NCBI GenBank assembly: GCA_027346205.1
Contig: DAIESR010000116.1
Coordinates: 1-9,275, forward strand
DNA from: Beijerinckiaceae bacterium
GTDB lineage: Bacteria > Pseudomonadota > Alphaproteobacteria > Rhizobiales > Beijerinckiaceae
Length of the DNA: 9,275 bases
Reading direction: 5' to 3'
The position numbers were made by a program, and so were the translations under genes. The notes beneath the pieces were generated by a model. That model saw only the letters and a program-made list of their open reading frames with translations, searched no databases and had not been told where the DNA came from. This document shows, piece by piece, positions 1 through 4,895 of the stretch; position 1 is the first letter of the stretch, and every line of letters starts with the position of its first letter.

Positions 1-11
1 CCCTCCGTCAT
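1..11 (-). CDS. Possible first codons of modB (molybdate ABC permease), cut by window edge
   Basis: On the minus strand an ATG at 11-9, followed by ACG GAG, lies 18 bases after the modA stop codon, with a purine-rich AAGG directly before it. modB normally follows modA, so this could be its start. Only three codons are visible, so the assignment rests on context alone, and the AAGG is closer to the ATG than a good ribosome binding site would be. The true start could lie outside the window. Confidence 0.3.
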
Positions 12-29
12 CCTTGCCCGCTGGTCCGC

Positions 30-839
30 TCAACGGTCCAGGACGGTGAACCCCTGATCTGTCAAAATCTTGACTGCAGCCTGAGACGTCATGAACGCAG
101 CAAAGCCCGCAGCGGCAGGATTAGTCGAACTTGCCAGAATCGCAATGGGATAGATAACCGGCTTATGGCTCGACTCGGGAAAGGTGTCGACGACTTTGAC
201 TTTGGGTTCGGCCTTGGCATCCGTCGCATAGACAATCCCGAATTTGGCTTCGCCGCGCGCGACGAACATCAGGGCATTGCGGACATTGTCAGCCTGGGCG
301 AGCTTCGGCTCCACATCCTTCCAGACACCCAGCTTTTCCAACGCCTCCTTACCGTAGACACCTGCGGGGCATGAACTCACCGTGCACACCGCCAACTTGC
401 CATCGCCGAGCGCAGCACCAAGAGCAAAGCCCTTCGCGATCTTGAGTTCCGCTTTCGCGGTGGCAGGCTCGACGAGGACCAGCGCATTGCCCAGCAGATT
501 GCGGCGGGTGCCCGGCCTCAGAAGCTTCGCCTTGTCGAGATAATCCATCCATTTGAGATCGGCGGAAATGAAGATGTCAGCTGGAGCACCGCCCTGCTTG
601 ATCTGCTTGGCCAGCACCGCTGATGAACCATAGGAGATTTTCGGCGCCGCGCCGGTCTTCGCGGCAAAGGCGGCCGCTATGGCGTCGAGCGCAGTATTCA
701 GACTGGCTGCGGCAAAAATGACAGGCCCGTGATTCGCGCCTTGGGTTTCTGCCGCGAAACCATGTTGAGCCGTGCCCAGAAAGGCAAATGCGTAAACGAG
801 AACAAACGCCACAAACCGCCGGCGTATAGAATTGAACAT
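30..839 (-). CDS. modA: Molybdate ABC transporter, periplasmic substrate-binding protein ModA
   Basis: This protein captures molybdate (and probably tungstate) in the periplasm and delivers it to the ModBC transporter. The 269 residues begin with a Sec signal peptide: basic RRR at 6-8, a hydrophobic stretch to about 23, and likely cleavage after GFAA near residue 30. The mature part has the ModA hallmarks: FAAASL at 42-47, YGSS at 70-73, GAPADIFISAD at 84-94, PAGVYGKEAL at 158-167 and GIVYATDA at 201-208. These include the serines and tyrosine that line the oxyanion pocket in the family. Length is normal. The ATG at 839 has an AAGGAG ribosome binding site about eight bases upstream. An unusual point is the pair of cysteines in AVCTVSSCPAG (C152, C157), where many homologues have neither. 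The gene diverges from a PilZ gene, and the shared region holds a candidate molybdate operator. Confidence 0.96.
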   Translation of the reverse strand: MFNSIRRRFVAFVLVYAFAFLGTAQHGFAAETQGANHGPVIFAAASLNTALDAIAAAFAAKTGAAPKISYGSSAVLAKQIKQGGAPADIFISADLKWMDYLDKAKLLRPGTRRNLLGNALVLVEPATAKAELKIAKGFALGAALGDGKLAVCTVSSCPAGVYGKEALEKLGVWKDVEPKLAQADNVRNALMFVARGEAKFGIVYATDAKAEPKVKVVDTFPESSHKPVIYPIAILASSTNPAAAGFAAFMTSQAAVKILTDQGFTVLDR

Positions 840-1083
840 CGATCGTCTCCTTCATGCCCTTATGGCGTTTTCAATCAAATGGCCTCCGGCATTGCCGGCA
901 AAGCTGCGGTGTCGACCCCGGACCTGAAACCACCCTTGTGAATGATTTGCCCGCGCTCCCAACGCCAACCTCGGCCCGGCGAGCGACCCGCATATTATAT
1001 ACAAATATATATAGGATCAAGCGGCGACGCATTTACCACGATCGCCGAAGCCGCGCGCCATTCGTGCAAAGAGCGCTAAGATC
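840..1083. promoter_or_regulatory. Divergent intergenic region between modA and the PilZ gene
   Basis: This 244-base region must hold the promoters of both leftward modA and the rightward PilZ gene. Its left end carries the modA ribosome binding site (AAGGAG, minus strand, 847-852). Around 887-899 there is a small CCGGC-ATT-GCCGG hairpin. The clearest element is an AT-only block at about 991-1013 in otherwise GC-rich DNA, described separately as a Mo-box. I found no convincing small protein or structured RNA gene in it. Confidence 0.6.
995..1014 (-). promoter_or_regulatory. Candidate ModE-type molybdate operator (Mo-box)
   Basis: On the modA strand the site reads CTATATA-TATTTG-TATATAA: two TATATA half-sites in dyad symmetry separated by six bases, preceded by ATC. 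The E. coli ModE consensus is a GCTATATA-N6-TATATAAC type palindrome, so the core agrees in both halves and in spacing. The outer CGAT flanks are only partly kept. The site lies about 156 bases before the modA start and 70 before the PilZ start. By analogy a molybdate-loaded ModE would repress modA here. The distance implies a long modA leader or action on the PilZ promoter as well. No modE gene is in the window. Confidence 0.6.
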
Positions 1084-1566
1084 ATGCGCGCTTCACGTCG
1101 AGAACCGTCACCCATGCCAGATTCGCAGCCTCATCCTGCCGCAGCACGTCCGATCCTCGATGCAACCAAGGTCAAACGCCTGTCGTCTCCAGGCCGGAGC
1201 GAGGTCACTTACATGGTCCTCGCACCGGTCGCTGCTTCGCCCAACGGCGACAAGCGGACGGAGAAGCGCTGGCGCTCTCACTTGCGCTCGGCCAAGATCC
1301 TCGATGTGAACACGCGGGTTTTGACGGAGAGCCAGATCCGCGACCGCTCCAAACGTGGCGCGCGCTTGCGGATCGCCAAGAATATCCCTCTGCCCCGGCG
1401 CATCCGCTTCGTTGACGAGATCGGTAAGCAGGTTTTCGAAGCCAGCATCGCTTGGCAACGTGGATGCGACATCGGCGTGAGCGTCTTGACGGAGATTGAT
1501 CCACGCTGCTTGACGCGCGCCGAGCTGATGCGGCTCGGCCTCAAAATCCGCAGACTGGATTATTGA
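1084..1566 (+). CDS. PilZ domain protein, probable cyclic-di-GMP receptor
   Basis: This is a small soluble protein of 160 residues with a polar, probably disordered N-terminus (1-57) and one PilZ domain. Both c-di-GMP-binding signatures are visible: RxxxR as RSHLR at 64-68, and DxSxxG as DRSKRG at 87-92, followed by alternating hydrophobic residues as expected for the PilZ beta-barrel (ARLRIA, RRIRFV, FEASIAW). With both motifs intact it should bind c-di-GMP. Its effect is inferred only: it faces a flagellar cluster, so control of motility in the manner of YcgR is a reasonable guess. The start is uncertain. ATG 1084 and ATG 1114 are both possible and neither has a strong ribosome binding site; the conserved domain is intact with either. 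It is transcribed alone, convergent to the gene ending at 1660 and divergent from modA. Confidence 0.85.
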   Translation: MRASRREPSPMPDSQPHPAAARPILDATKVKRLSSPGRSEVTYMVLAPVAASPNGDKRTEKRWRSHLRSAKILDVNTRVLTESQIRDRSKRGARLRIAKNIPLPRRIRFVDEIGKQVFEASIAWQRGCDIGVSVLTEIDPRCLTRAELMRLGLKIRRLDY

Positions 1567-1633
1567 ACCAGCGACCCGTGCCGGATATCCACCAACCGAC
1601 GATGAGTCGGGATCGTTTCTCTTTCAAATAGAC

Positions 1634-1661
1634 AGAGCATGTCCTCGATAGGACATGCTCT
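1634..1661. repeat. Perfect palindromic repeat (copy A), possible bidirectional terminator
   Basis: Arms AGAGCATGTCC and GGACATGCTCT pair perfectly over 11 bp around a six-base loop. The element lies between two convergent genes, the PilZ gene ending at 1566 and the minus-strand gene whose TAG stop (1660-1662) overlaps the right arm. A hairpin here would suit termination from both sides, although no long T-run follows. The arm sequence is shared with copy B and related to copies C and D, so it looks like a dispersed intergenic element. Confidence 0.75.
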
Positions 1662-2283
1662 AAGGCTGCTGCTCCGCAATGATGCCTTCCGTAGTGACCA
1701 CCACGAATTTGCCTTTCCGCCATTGGATCGAAAGCACGCGGCCGGCACCCGGCAAGACCGAACCAGGCTCGACGCGATAGATTCCATCGACACTTTCGAC
1801 CATGGCGACATTGCCGCTAACGCCGCGTAGAGCGAAGCCCTTGATGACGGGCTCGACGCGAGCATTCAAAGCAGGCAATATGTAGACTGGTCTCGCATGC
1901 GCCTCCGGTTTTCCTGGGATGGAGCCTGTCGCCGTGAAATCGATTCCCTGGTCATCTGGCGCTTTGGGAACACGCGCGATGAGCGCATGAGGGTTCCCGC
2001 TGCTCGGCTGCGCAAATATCATCAGATGTTCGATCCCGCCGAACATCTGATGAGGGTGGTCGGTGGAAACCATATAGGTGGCAAAGGACGCCGATGCGAC
2101 GGCAGTCAGAACGCCTGCCGCGACAACAAAGCGATCCACCGCCGAGAAGAGCTGTAGCTTCGAACGGCCGAGCTGCTGCGCGCCCCTGGCGACAAGTTTC
2201 TGCCGCATAGAGGCGGAACGCAGTGCATGCCCCATGGACAAGCGACTCTGCCGGAGATCTGATCTCAATTGCGGACCCGCCAT
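1660..2283 (-). CDS. Single-span membrane protein with PilP/GspC-like C-terminal domain, unrecognised family
   Basis: I do not recognise this 207-residue protein by name. It has a basic N-terminal region (1-50), one membrane span at about 52-72 (RFVVAAGVLTAVASASFATYMV) and an outer part that should be periplasmic. After a low-complexity linker, residues 146-203 (VIKGFALRGVSG, then YRVEPGSVLPGAGRVLSIQWRKGKFVVVTTEGII) resemble the beta-rich homology region of PilP and GspC, which dock envelope machines to outer-membrane partners. This is resemblance by eye only. The ATG at 2283 is preceded by a strong GGGGGAGGT ribosome binding site. It is the last gene of the minus-strand flagellar unit, 210 bases after the preceding gene, with a palindromic repeat in that gap and another at its stop. 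An envelope role alongside the flagellum is inferred. Confidence 0.75.
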   Translation of the reverse strand: MAGPQLRSDLRQSRLSMGHALRSASMRQKLVARGAQQLGRSKLQLFSAVDRFVVAAGVLTAVASASFATYMVSTDHPHQMFGGIEHLMIFAQPSSGNPHALIARVPKAPDDQGIDFTATGSIPGKPEAHARPVYILPALNARVEPVIKGFALRGVSGNVAMVESVDGIYRVEPGSVLPGAGRVLSIQWRKGKFVVVTTEGIIAEQQP

Positions 2284-2493
2284 TCACACCTCCCCCGGCT
2301 CACCCGATCGCCGCGATGACCAACCATGGTCCGCTAGGGCATGTTCTGGAAAAGTTGACAGACTTTTCCGACAAAAGACATGCTCTCATTGTTTGATATT
2401 GAGCCAATTCAGCACAAAGATGCGCGTCCAAACTGAAGCCGCTCCATCTCGAAACAACCAGCGCGGGACCACAAAGCGATCACGCGTAGCTGT
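2284..2493. other. Intergenic region with palindromic repeat and possible promoter for the PilP/GspC-like gene
   Basis: This 210-base gap separates two minus-strand genes. It contains the strong ribosome binding site of the downstream gene (minus strand, 2287-2296) and palindromic copy B (2336-2386). The stretch 2390-2493 contains no gene or motif that I can support. A promoter may lie here, but no -35/-10 pair is clear enough to annotate. Confidence 0.45.
2336..2386. repeat. Palindromic repeat (copy B), two-part hairpin
   Basis: Outer arms AGGGCATGTTCT (2336-2347) and AGACATGCTCT (2376-2386) pair with one G:T-type mismatch and one bulge. Inner arms GGAAAAGT (2348-2355) and ACTTTTCC (2362-2369) pair perfectly around the loop TGACAG. 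The unpaired GACAAA segment at 2370-2375 makes the hairpin asymmetric. The outer arms match copy A. The design of conserved outer arms with a variable inner hairpin matches palindromic elements often seen between genes in Hyphomicrobiales. Confidence 0.75.
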
Positions 2494-2940
2494 TCAGCGG
2501 CCGATGAACTCATGTGCCTCTTGAAGCGAAGGGAAGCGACGCAAACCGAGCAGCGTCTCGATTTCGATACTGCCATCGCCGAACAAGACATAGGGACGGT
2601 CCTTCAATTGCCCGCGCCCGACCACTTTTCTGGGCTGAGGCTGCGGCTGTGGTTGCTGAGACGCAACGACCATCTTCGATCCGGTCCGGGCAGTGCGTTC
2701 GAGCACCGCCTCGAAGAAGCGAGTCAAGGCGCCGAATCCAGTTTGCAAAGCACCAAGAATGGCGAGACCAAAACCGGTCAAAATCGTCGCCTGCGTGATC
2801 AAAGCAAGATTGAAAGGAGGAAAGTCACCTCGGCCGGTAAGCCGTAAGATCGCTTCCATAGCCGACGTGCCGGAAAGAAGCAGCGCCCAGCCAAGCGCTA
2901 CAACCATGAGACCTACCCAAGTCAATTTATCGAAAGCCAT
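2494..2940 (-). CDS. Two-span membrane protein with Gln-Pro hinge, conserved flagellar-region hypothetical
   Basis: This protein of 148 residues has no name that I recognise. It has two membrane spans, about 6-27 (LTWVGLMVVALGWALLLSG) and 45-66 (NLALITQATILTGFGLAILGAL). An amphipathic stretch follows (FGALTRFFEAVLER), then a QPQPQPQP hinge at about 96-103, and a compact C-terminal box, RPYVLFGDGSIEIETLLGLRRFPSLQEAHEFIGR in two parts at 115-148, which looks like a small conserved domain. The start is set by GGAGG at 2947-2951 (minus strand), six bases before ATG 2940. A TTG at 2946 also opens the frame but directly abuts that site and is unlikely to be used. It lies 90 bases after the FliL-like gene in the same orientation, so an inner-membrane role in flagellar function is inferred from position only. 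Confidence 0.75.
   Translation of the reverse strand: MAFDKLTWVGLMVVALGWALLLSGTSAMEAILRLTGRGDFPPFNLALITQATILTGFGLAILGALQTGFGALTRFFEAVLERTARTGSKMVVASQQPQPQPQPRKVVGRGQLKDRPYVLFGDGSIEIETLLGLRRFPSLQEAHEFIGR
2632..2655 (-). repeat. Short tandem repeat encoding (QP)4
   Basis: A degenerate six-base unit, read as GGCTG followed by A, C or T on the plus strand, is repeated four times within the two-span membrane protein gene. It encodes alternating Gln and Pro, forming a stiff extended linker between the membrane part and the C-terminal box. In-frame length variation by slippage is possible because the unit is a multiple of three. Confidence 0.7.
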
Positions 2941-3030
2941 AGCCAACCTCCAATGTTTAGGAAATTTTGCACACGCCGAGCAGCTGGAGCATTAGACCCA
3001 CAGCCTGCTATGAAGGCCCCCGCATGGTCT

Positions 3031-3486
3031 TCATCGCAAAACATCCTCCTTCGAGACGAAATTGATTTCTTCGACCAGCACTTCCTTGATCACGTCCGCA
3101 TTCATCCGACGATTGACTTTCTGCGCGAGCATCTTCGTCAGCTGGCCAACATCATATTTTTCGAGATGATGGAAATCGAGTTTGGGATCCGAATAAATCG
3201 TCCGGAACGCTTCATCGAGGAGGAACGCATCCGGCGGGATCCCCATATGCTCTCCCTTTTGAGTCTCTGTATAGCCAAACTGCACGACCACATATCCTTG
3301 CACCGCGCCGTTAGCGATCATCGGAACATTGAGTGCGCGGGTCTTGTGATATTGTAGCTTTTCGACGCTTTGCGCAGGTACTGCGGCTTGTGCCCGCTGG
3401 AGCTTCCACGTCGCTGCGCCATATCCCGCCGCGAGGGTGACGGCACATATCCAGATGCAGCTCGCAACGAGTTTTATCATCATCAC
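3031..3486 (-). CDS. FliL-like membrane-anchored protein of the flagellar region
   Basis: A protein of about 150 residues with one N-terminal membrane anchor (about 4-24) and a periplasmic domain. The segment VQGYVVVQFGYT (62-73) looks like a beta strand, and the C-terminus (DVIKEVLVEEINFVSKEDVL, 131-150) recalls the end of FliL, where a helix leads to a strand after a conserved upstream segment. FliL surrounds the stator and supports torque. This protein is divergent and may be a separate Hyphomicrobiales family, so no symbol is given. The frame opens with GTG-ATG-ATG (3486, 3483, 3480). The GTG overlaps the stop of the preceding FlgN-like gene as GTGA, and there is no clear ribosome binding site, which suggests translational coupling. 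Any of the three codons may be the start. Confidence 0.7.
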   Translation of the reverse strand: MMMIKLVASCIWICAVTLAAGYGAATWKLQRAQAAVPAQSVEKLQYHKTRALNVPMIANGAVQGYVVVQFGYTETQKGEHMGIPPDAFLLDEAFRTIYSDPKLDFHHLEKYDVGQLTKMLAQKVNRRMNADVIKEVLVEEINFVSKEDVLR

Positions 3487-3902
3487 CGCACCGGCTGATT
3501 GATCGACGCGGAATAGGTTCCATCCGAATTATCGTCCTCAATCGCCCGCGCAATAAGCGTCGAGACTTGGCGCACAGCCTTGAGATGAATATCGAGGGCG
3601 GTGAGATTCCTTTCCAATTTTTCGCGCAGCCGCATGAGATCCTCCATGATCTGTTGATCGAAGGACGCCGTCCCGAGTGCCCGCATCGCACGCGTGAGTT
3701 CCAACAGCCCGTGACTCTTTTGATGATTGAAGCCACCGAGATCAATCGGCTGATATTGCTGCAACGATTCTGTTTCGAGATCGATGATGAACTCGACGCG
3801 CTCGATCGACTTGACCAGACTCGCATGCAAAAGTGCAAGACGCGGCTTCACCGGCTGATCGGCAGCTTCATCCGTATCCGGCGGAGTTGCCATCCCATTC
3901 AT
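3483..3902 (-). CDS. FlgN-like flagellar chaperone candidate
   Basis: A 139-residue soluble protein, largely helical after a polar N-terminus (1-20). Long heptad-like stretches run from about 24 to 55 and from 82 to 122. The C-terminal block LDIHLKAVRQVSTLIARAIEDDNSDGTYS (103-131) resembles the end of alphaproteobacterial proteins annotated as FlgN. FlgN escorts the hook-filament junction proteins FlgK and FlgL to the export gate. The match is by pattern only. The start at ATG 3902 follows a GAGG site eight bases upstream; the later ATG at 3893 is also possible. It follows the cheL/flgJ gene by 27 bases and overlaps the FliL-like gene by four, so the three probably form one operon. Confidence 0.7.
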   Translation of the reverse strand: MNGMATPPDTDEAADQPVKPRLALLHASLVKSIERVEFIIDLETESLQQYQPIDLGGFNHQKSHGLLELTRAMRALGTASFDQQIMEDLMRLREKLERNLTALDIHLKAVRQVSTLIARAIEDDNSDGTYSASINQPVR

Positions 3903-3929
3903 CGCATAAACCTCACTTGCCCAACCACA

Positions 3930-4451
3930 TCACGTACGTTTCGGAACAACATGGCGGACATCACTCACGGACGTACCCGCCGCATCGGAAGTTTTGCCAT
4001 GCTCCGTCGTCGGAGCGTGACTGGCACGCAAATATTTCGGCTGGATTCCGAGATCGACTTTTTTCGCAAGATCGGTGCCCAACTCGCGCGCCAGCATCGA
4101 ACGCCAAATCATACCTGCGCTACCTTCGCCGAAGAGATCGCTGTTTTTCGGCAGCATGGTCTCGACGAGATTTTGCAGGAGCAGAGCTTCAAGCCCCTGA
4201 TAGGCCTTTTTATCGGCGTTGATCCGCGAGCTATGAAGAAAGGGCATCGCCACGCCGGCCTGTTGCGTGACCGAACTCATCTGGGTCGGCTGCGGCGCCT
4301 CGACTCCATTCAGCACTTCCGAAAAGTTGACACCGGACTTGCCAGCTTCCGCAGAGATCCTTGTGAGCCGCGCCGCAGCGGCGGCAGAGGTCGCAGGATC
4401 GGCGGCTCGCGCAACATCGAGGAGCAAGTCGGAGGGTGGCTTGATCGACAC
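3930..4451 (-). CDS. Rod-binding protein, CheL/FlgJ N-terminal type
   Basis: This protein corresponds to the rod-binding domain of FlgJ and to Caulobacter CheL, which help build the flagellar rod in the periplasm. The hallmark region is YQGLEALLLQNLVETMLPK followed by FGEGSAGMIWRSMLARELG (about 84-125). The C-terminal muramidase domain of enteric FlgJ is absent, as is normal in Alphaproteobacteria, leaving 173 residues. I chose the GTG at 4451 because it gives MSIKPPSDLLLDVARAADP, the usual beginning of CheL-type proteins, and because GAGGG (minus strand, 4461-4465) lies nine bases upstream. The frame also opens at ATG 4472 and TTG 4490, neither with a ribosome binding site. It begins the second minus-strand unit after a long non-coding break. 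A cheL or flgJ symbol would both be used in the literature, so I leave it blank. Confidence 0.88.
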   Translation of the reverse strand: MSIKPPSDLLLDVARAADPATSAAAAARLTRISAEAGKSGVNFSEVLNGVEAPQPTQMSSVTQQAGVAMPFLHSSRINADKKAYQGLEALLLQNLVETMLPKNSDLFGEGSAGMIWRSMLARELGTDLAKKVDLGIQPKYLRASHAPTTEHGKTSDAAGTSVSDVRHVVPKRT

Positions 4452-4480
4452 GGCATTCGTCCCTCGAAGCATGATCGCAA

Positions 4481-4496
4481 AAAGCCGCAAGGCTTT
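4481..4496 (-). terminator. Small hairpin with short T-run in the cheL/flgJ leader
   Basis: On the minus strand AAAGCC-TTGC-GGCTTT forms a six-base-pair hairpin, and the T-run continues two further bases into TTGCG. It lies about 30 bases before the proposed GTG start. It could be a weak intrinsic terminator or attenuator, or simply a chance structure. The short stem and interrupted T-run keep confidence low. Confidence 0.25.
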
Positions 4497-4640
4497 CGCG
4501 GCAGATCACGCATTGAAACAACAACCCGAAACATGAGAGAAGCCTCGCGAGAGACCATCACGTCCGAAAGCCTGAACCCCACCACCTGAAAGTCGACAAG
4601 CCTTTCTTGGACAATTTCAATGTCCTTGACGGCGAGTACT

Positions 4641-4694
4641 AAAGCGTTTTCTTTCCGATCGGATGGACTCATCCGGTCGGAAAGAAAACACTCT
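4641..4694. repeat. Long palindromic repeat (copy C)
   Basis: Arms of 25 bases (4641-4665 and 4670-4694) pair around a four-base GACT loop with three mismatches, all of which could be G:U pairs or wobble-like in one transcript. The conserved interior is GTTTTCTTTCCG with GGATG at the tip, and the outer end AGAGTG/AAAGCG resembles the AGAGCA arms of the other copies. The near-perfect length makes it the strongest hairpin in the window. It lies 12 bases from copy D and may help to end the transcript of the fliR unit. Confidence 0.75.
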
Positions 4695-4706
4695 CATCCA
4701 AAGAGT

Positions 4707-4758
4707 TAGAGCATTTTCGGACGCAAAACCGGTATCCACTTTTGCTGAAAATGCTCTA
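4707..4758. repeat. Palindromic repeat (copy D), outer arms TAGAGCATTTTC
   Basis: Outer arms TAGAGCATTTTC (4707-4718) and GAAAATGCTCTA (4747-4758) pair perfectly over 12 bp. Inner arms GCAAAA (4723-4728) and TTTTGC (4740-4745) enclose CCGGTATCCAC. The combination of AGAGCATTTTC arms with an AACCGGTATCCACTT centre is, from general familiarity, typical of dispersed intergenic palindromes in Hyphomicrobiales genomes. It is the first element after the fliR unit in its direction of transcription. Confidence 0.8.
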
Positions 4759-4895
4759 GAACCCACCTGCATGGATGGCGCGCGGATGGATCACGTCAGG
4801 CTCTTTGCTTCTATCTCCAGCGCTTTACGATGCGAAGCTGGTTCGATCGCGCCCGATATCTCGAAGAAATATGGCGCCAGAATGCGGCACCGAGC

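Larger units (their letters stand above)
4452..4895. other. 444-base non-coding break inside the flagellar cluster
   Basis: This interval splits the minus-strand flagellar genes into two units. It holds two large palindromic repeats (copies C and D), a small hairpin close to the cheL/flgJ start, and that gene's ribosome binding site. The remaining parts, about 4497-4640 and 4759-4895, contain no gene that I can support on either strand. A promoter for the second unit probably lies between 4497 and 4640, but no box is clear. Confidence 0.6.

Noticed and set aside
840..994. Possible structured leader RNA (molybdenum cofactor riboswitch) or leader peptide before modA
   Set aside because: I could not find the multi-helix pattern of the Moco RNA. 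The only short frames lack ribosome binding sites.
854..1309. 151-codon plus-strand frame overlapping the PilZ gene start and the modA upstream region
   Set aside because: It is rich in Arg and Ser like a GC-biased shadow and runs through the regulatory region; the PilZ frame has real motifs.
3567..4589. 340-codon open frame on the plus strand
   Set aside because: It lies antisense to the FlgN-like and cheL/flgJ genes, has a shadow-like composition rich in Arg, His and Ile, shows no domain, and has no ribosome binding site.
4310..4672. 120-codon minus-strand frame starting in palindrome C
   Set aside because: Its start lies in a repeat arm, it overlaps cheL/flgJ by more than 140 bases in another frame, and its second half is a frame shadow of that gene. 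The part upstream (about 4497-4640) looks mildly protein-like but lacks a ribosome binding site.
1634..4758. CRISPR-like array from the repeated AGAGCAT motifs
   Set aside because: The copies are irregularly spaced, palindromic, differ in their interiors and are separated by genes, unlike a CRISPR array.
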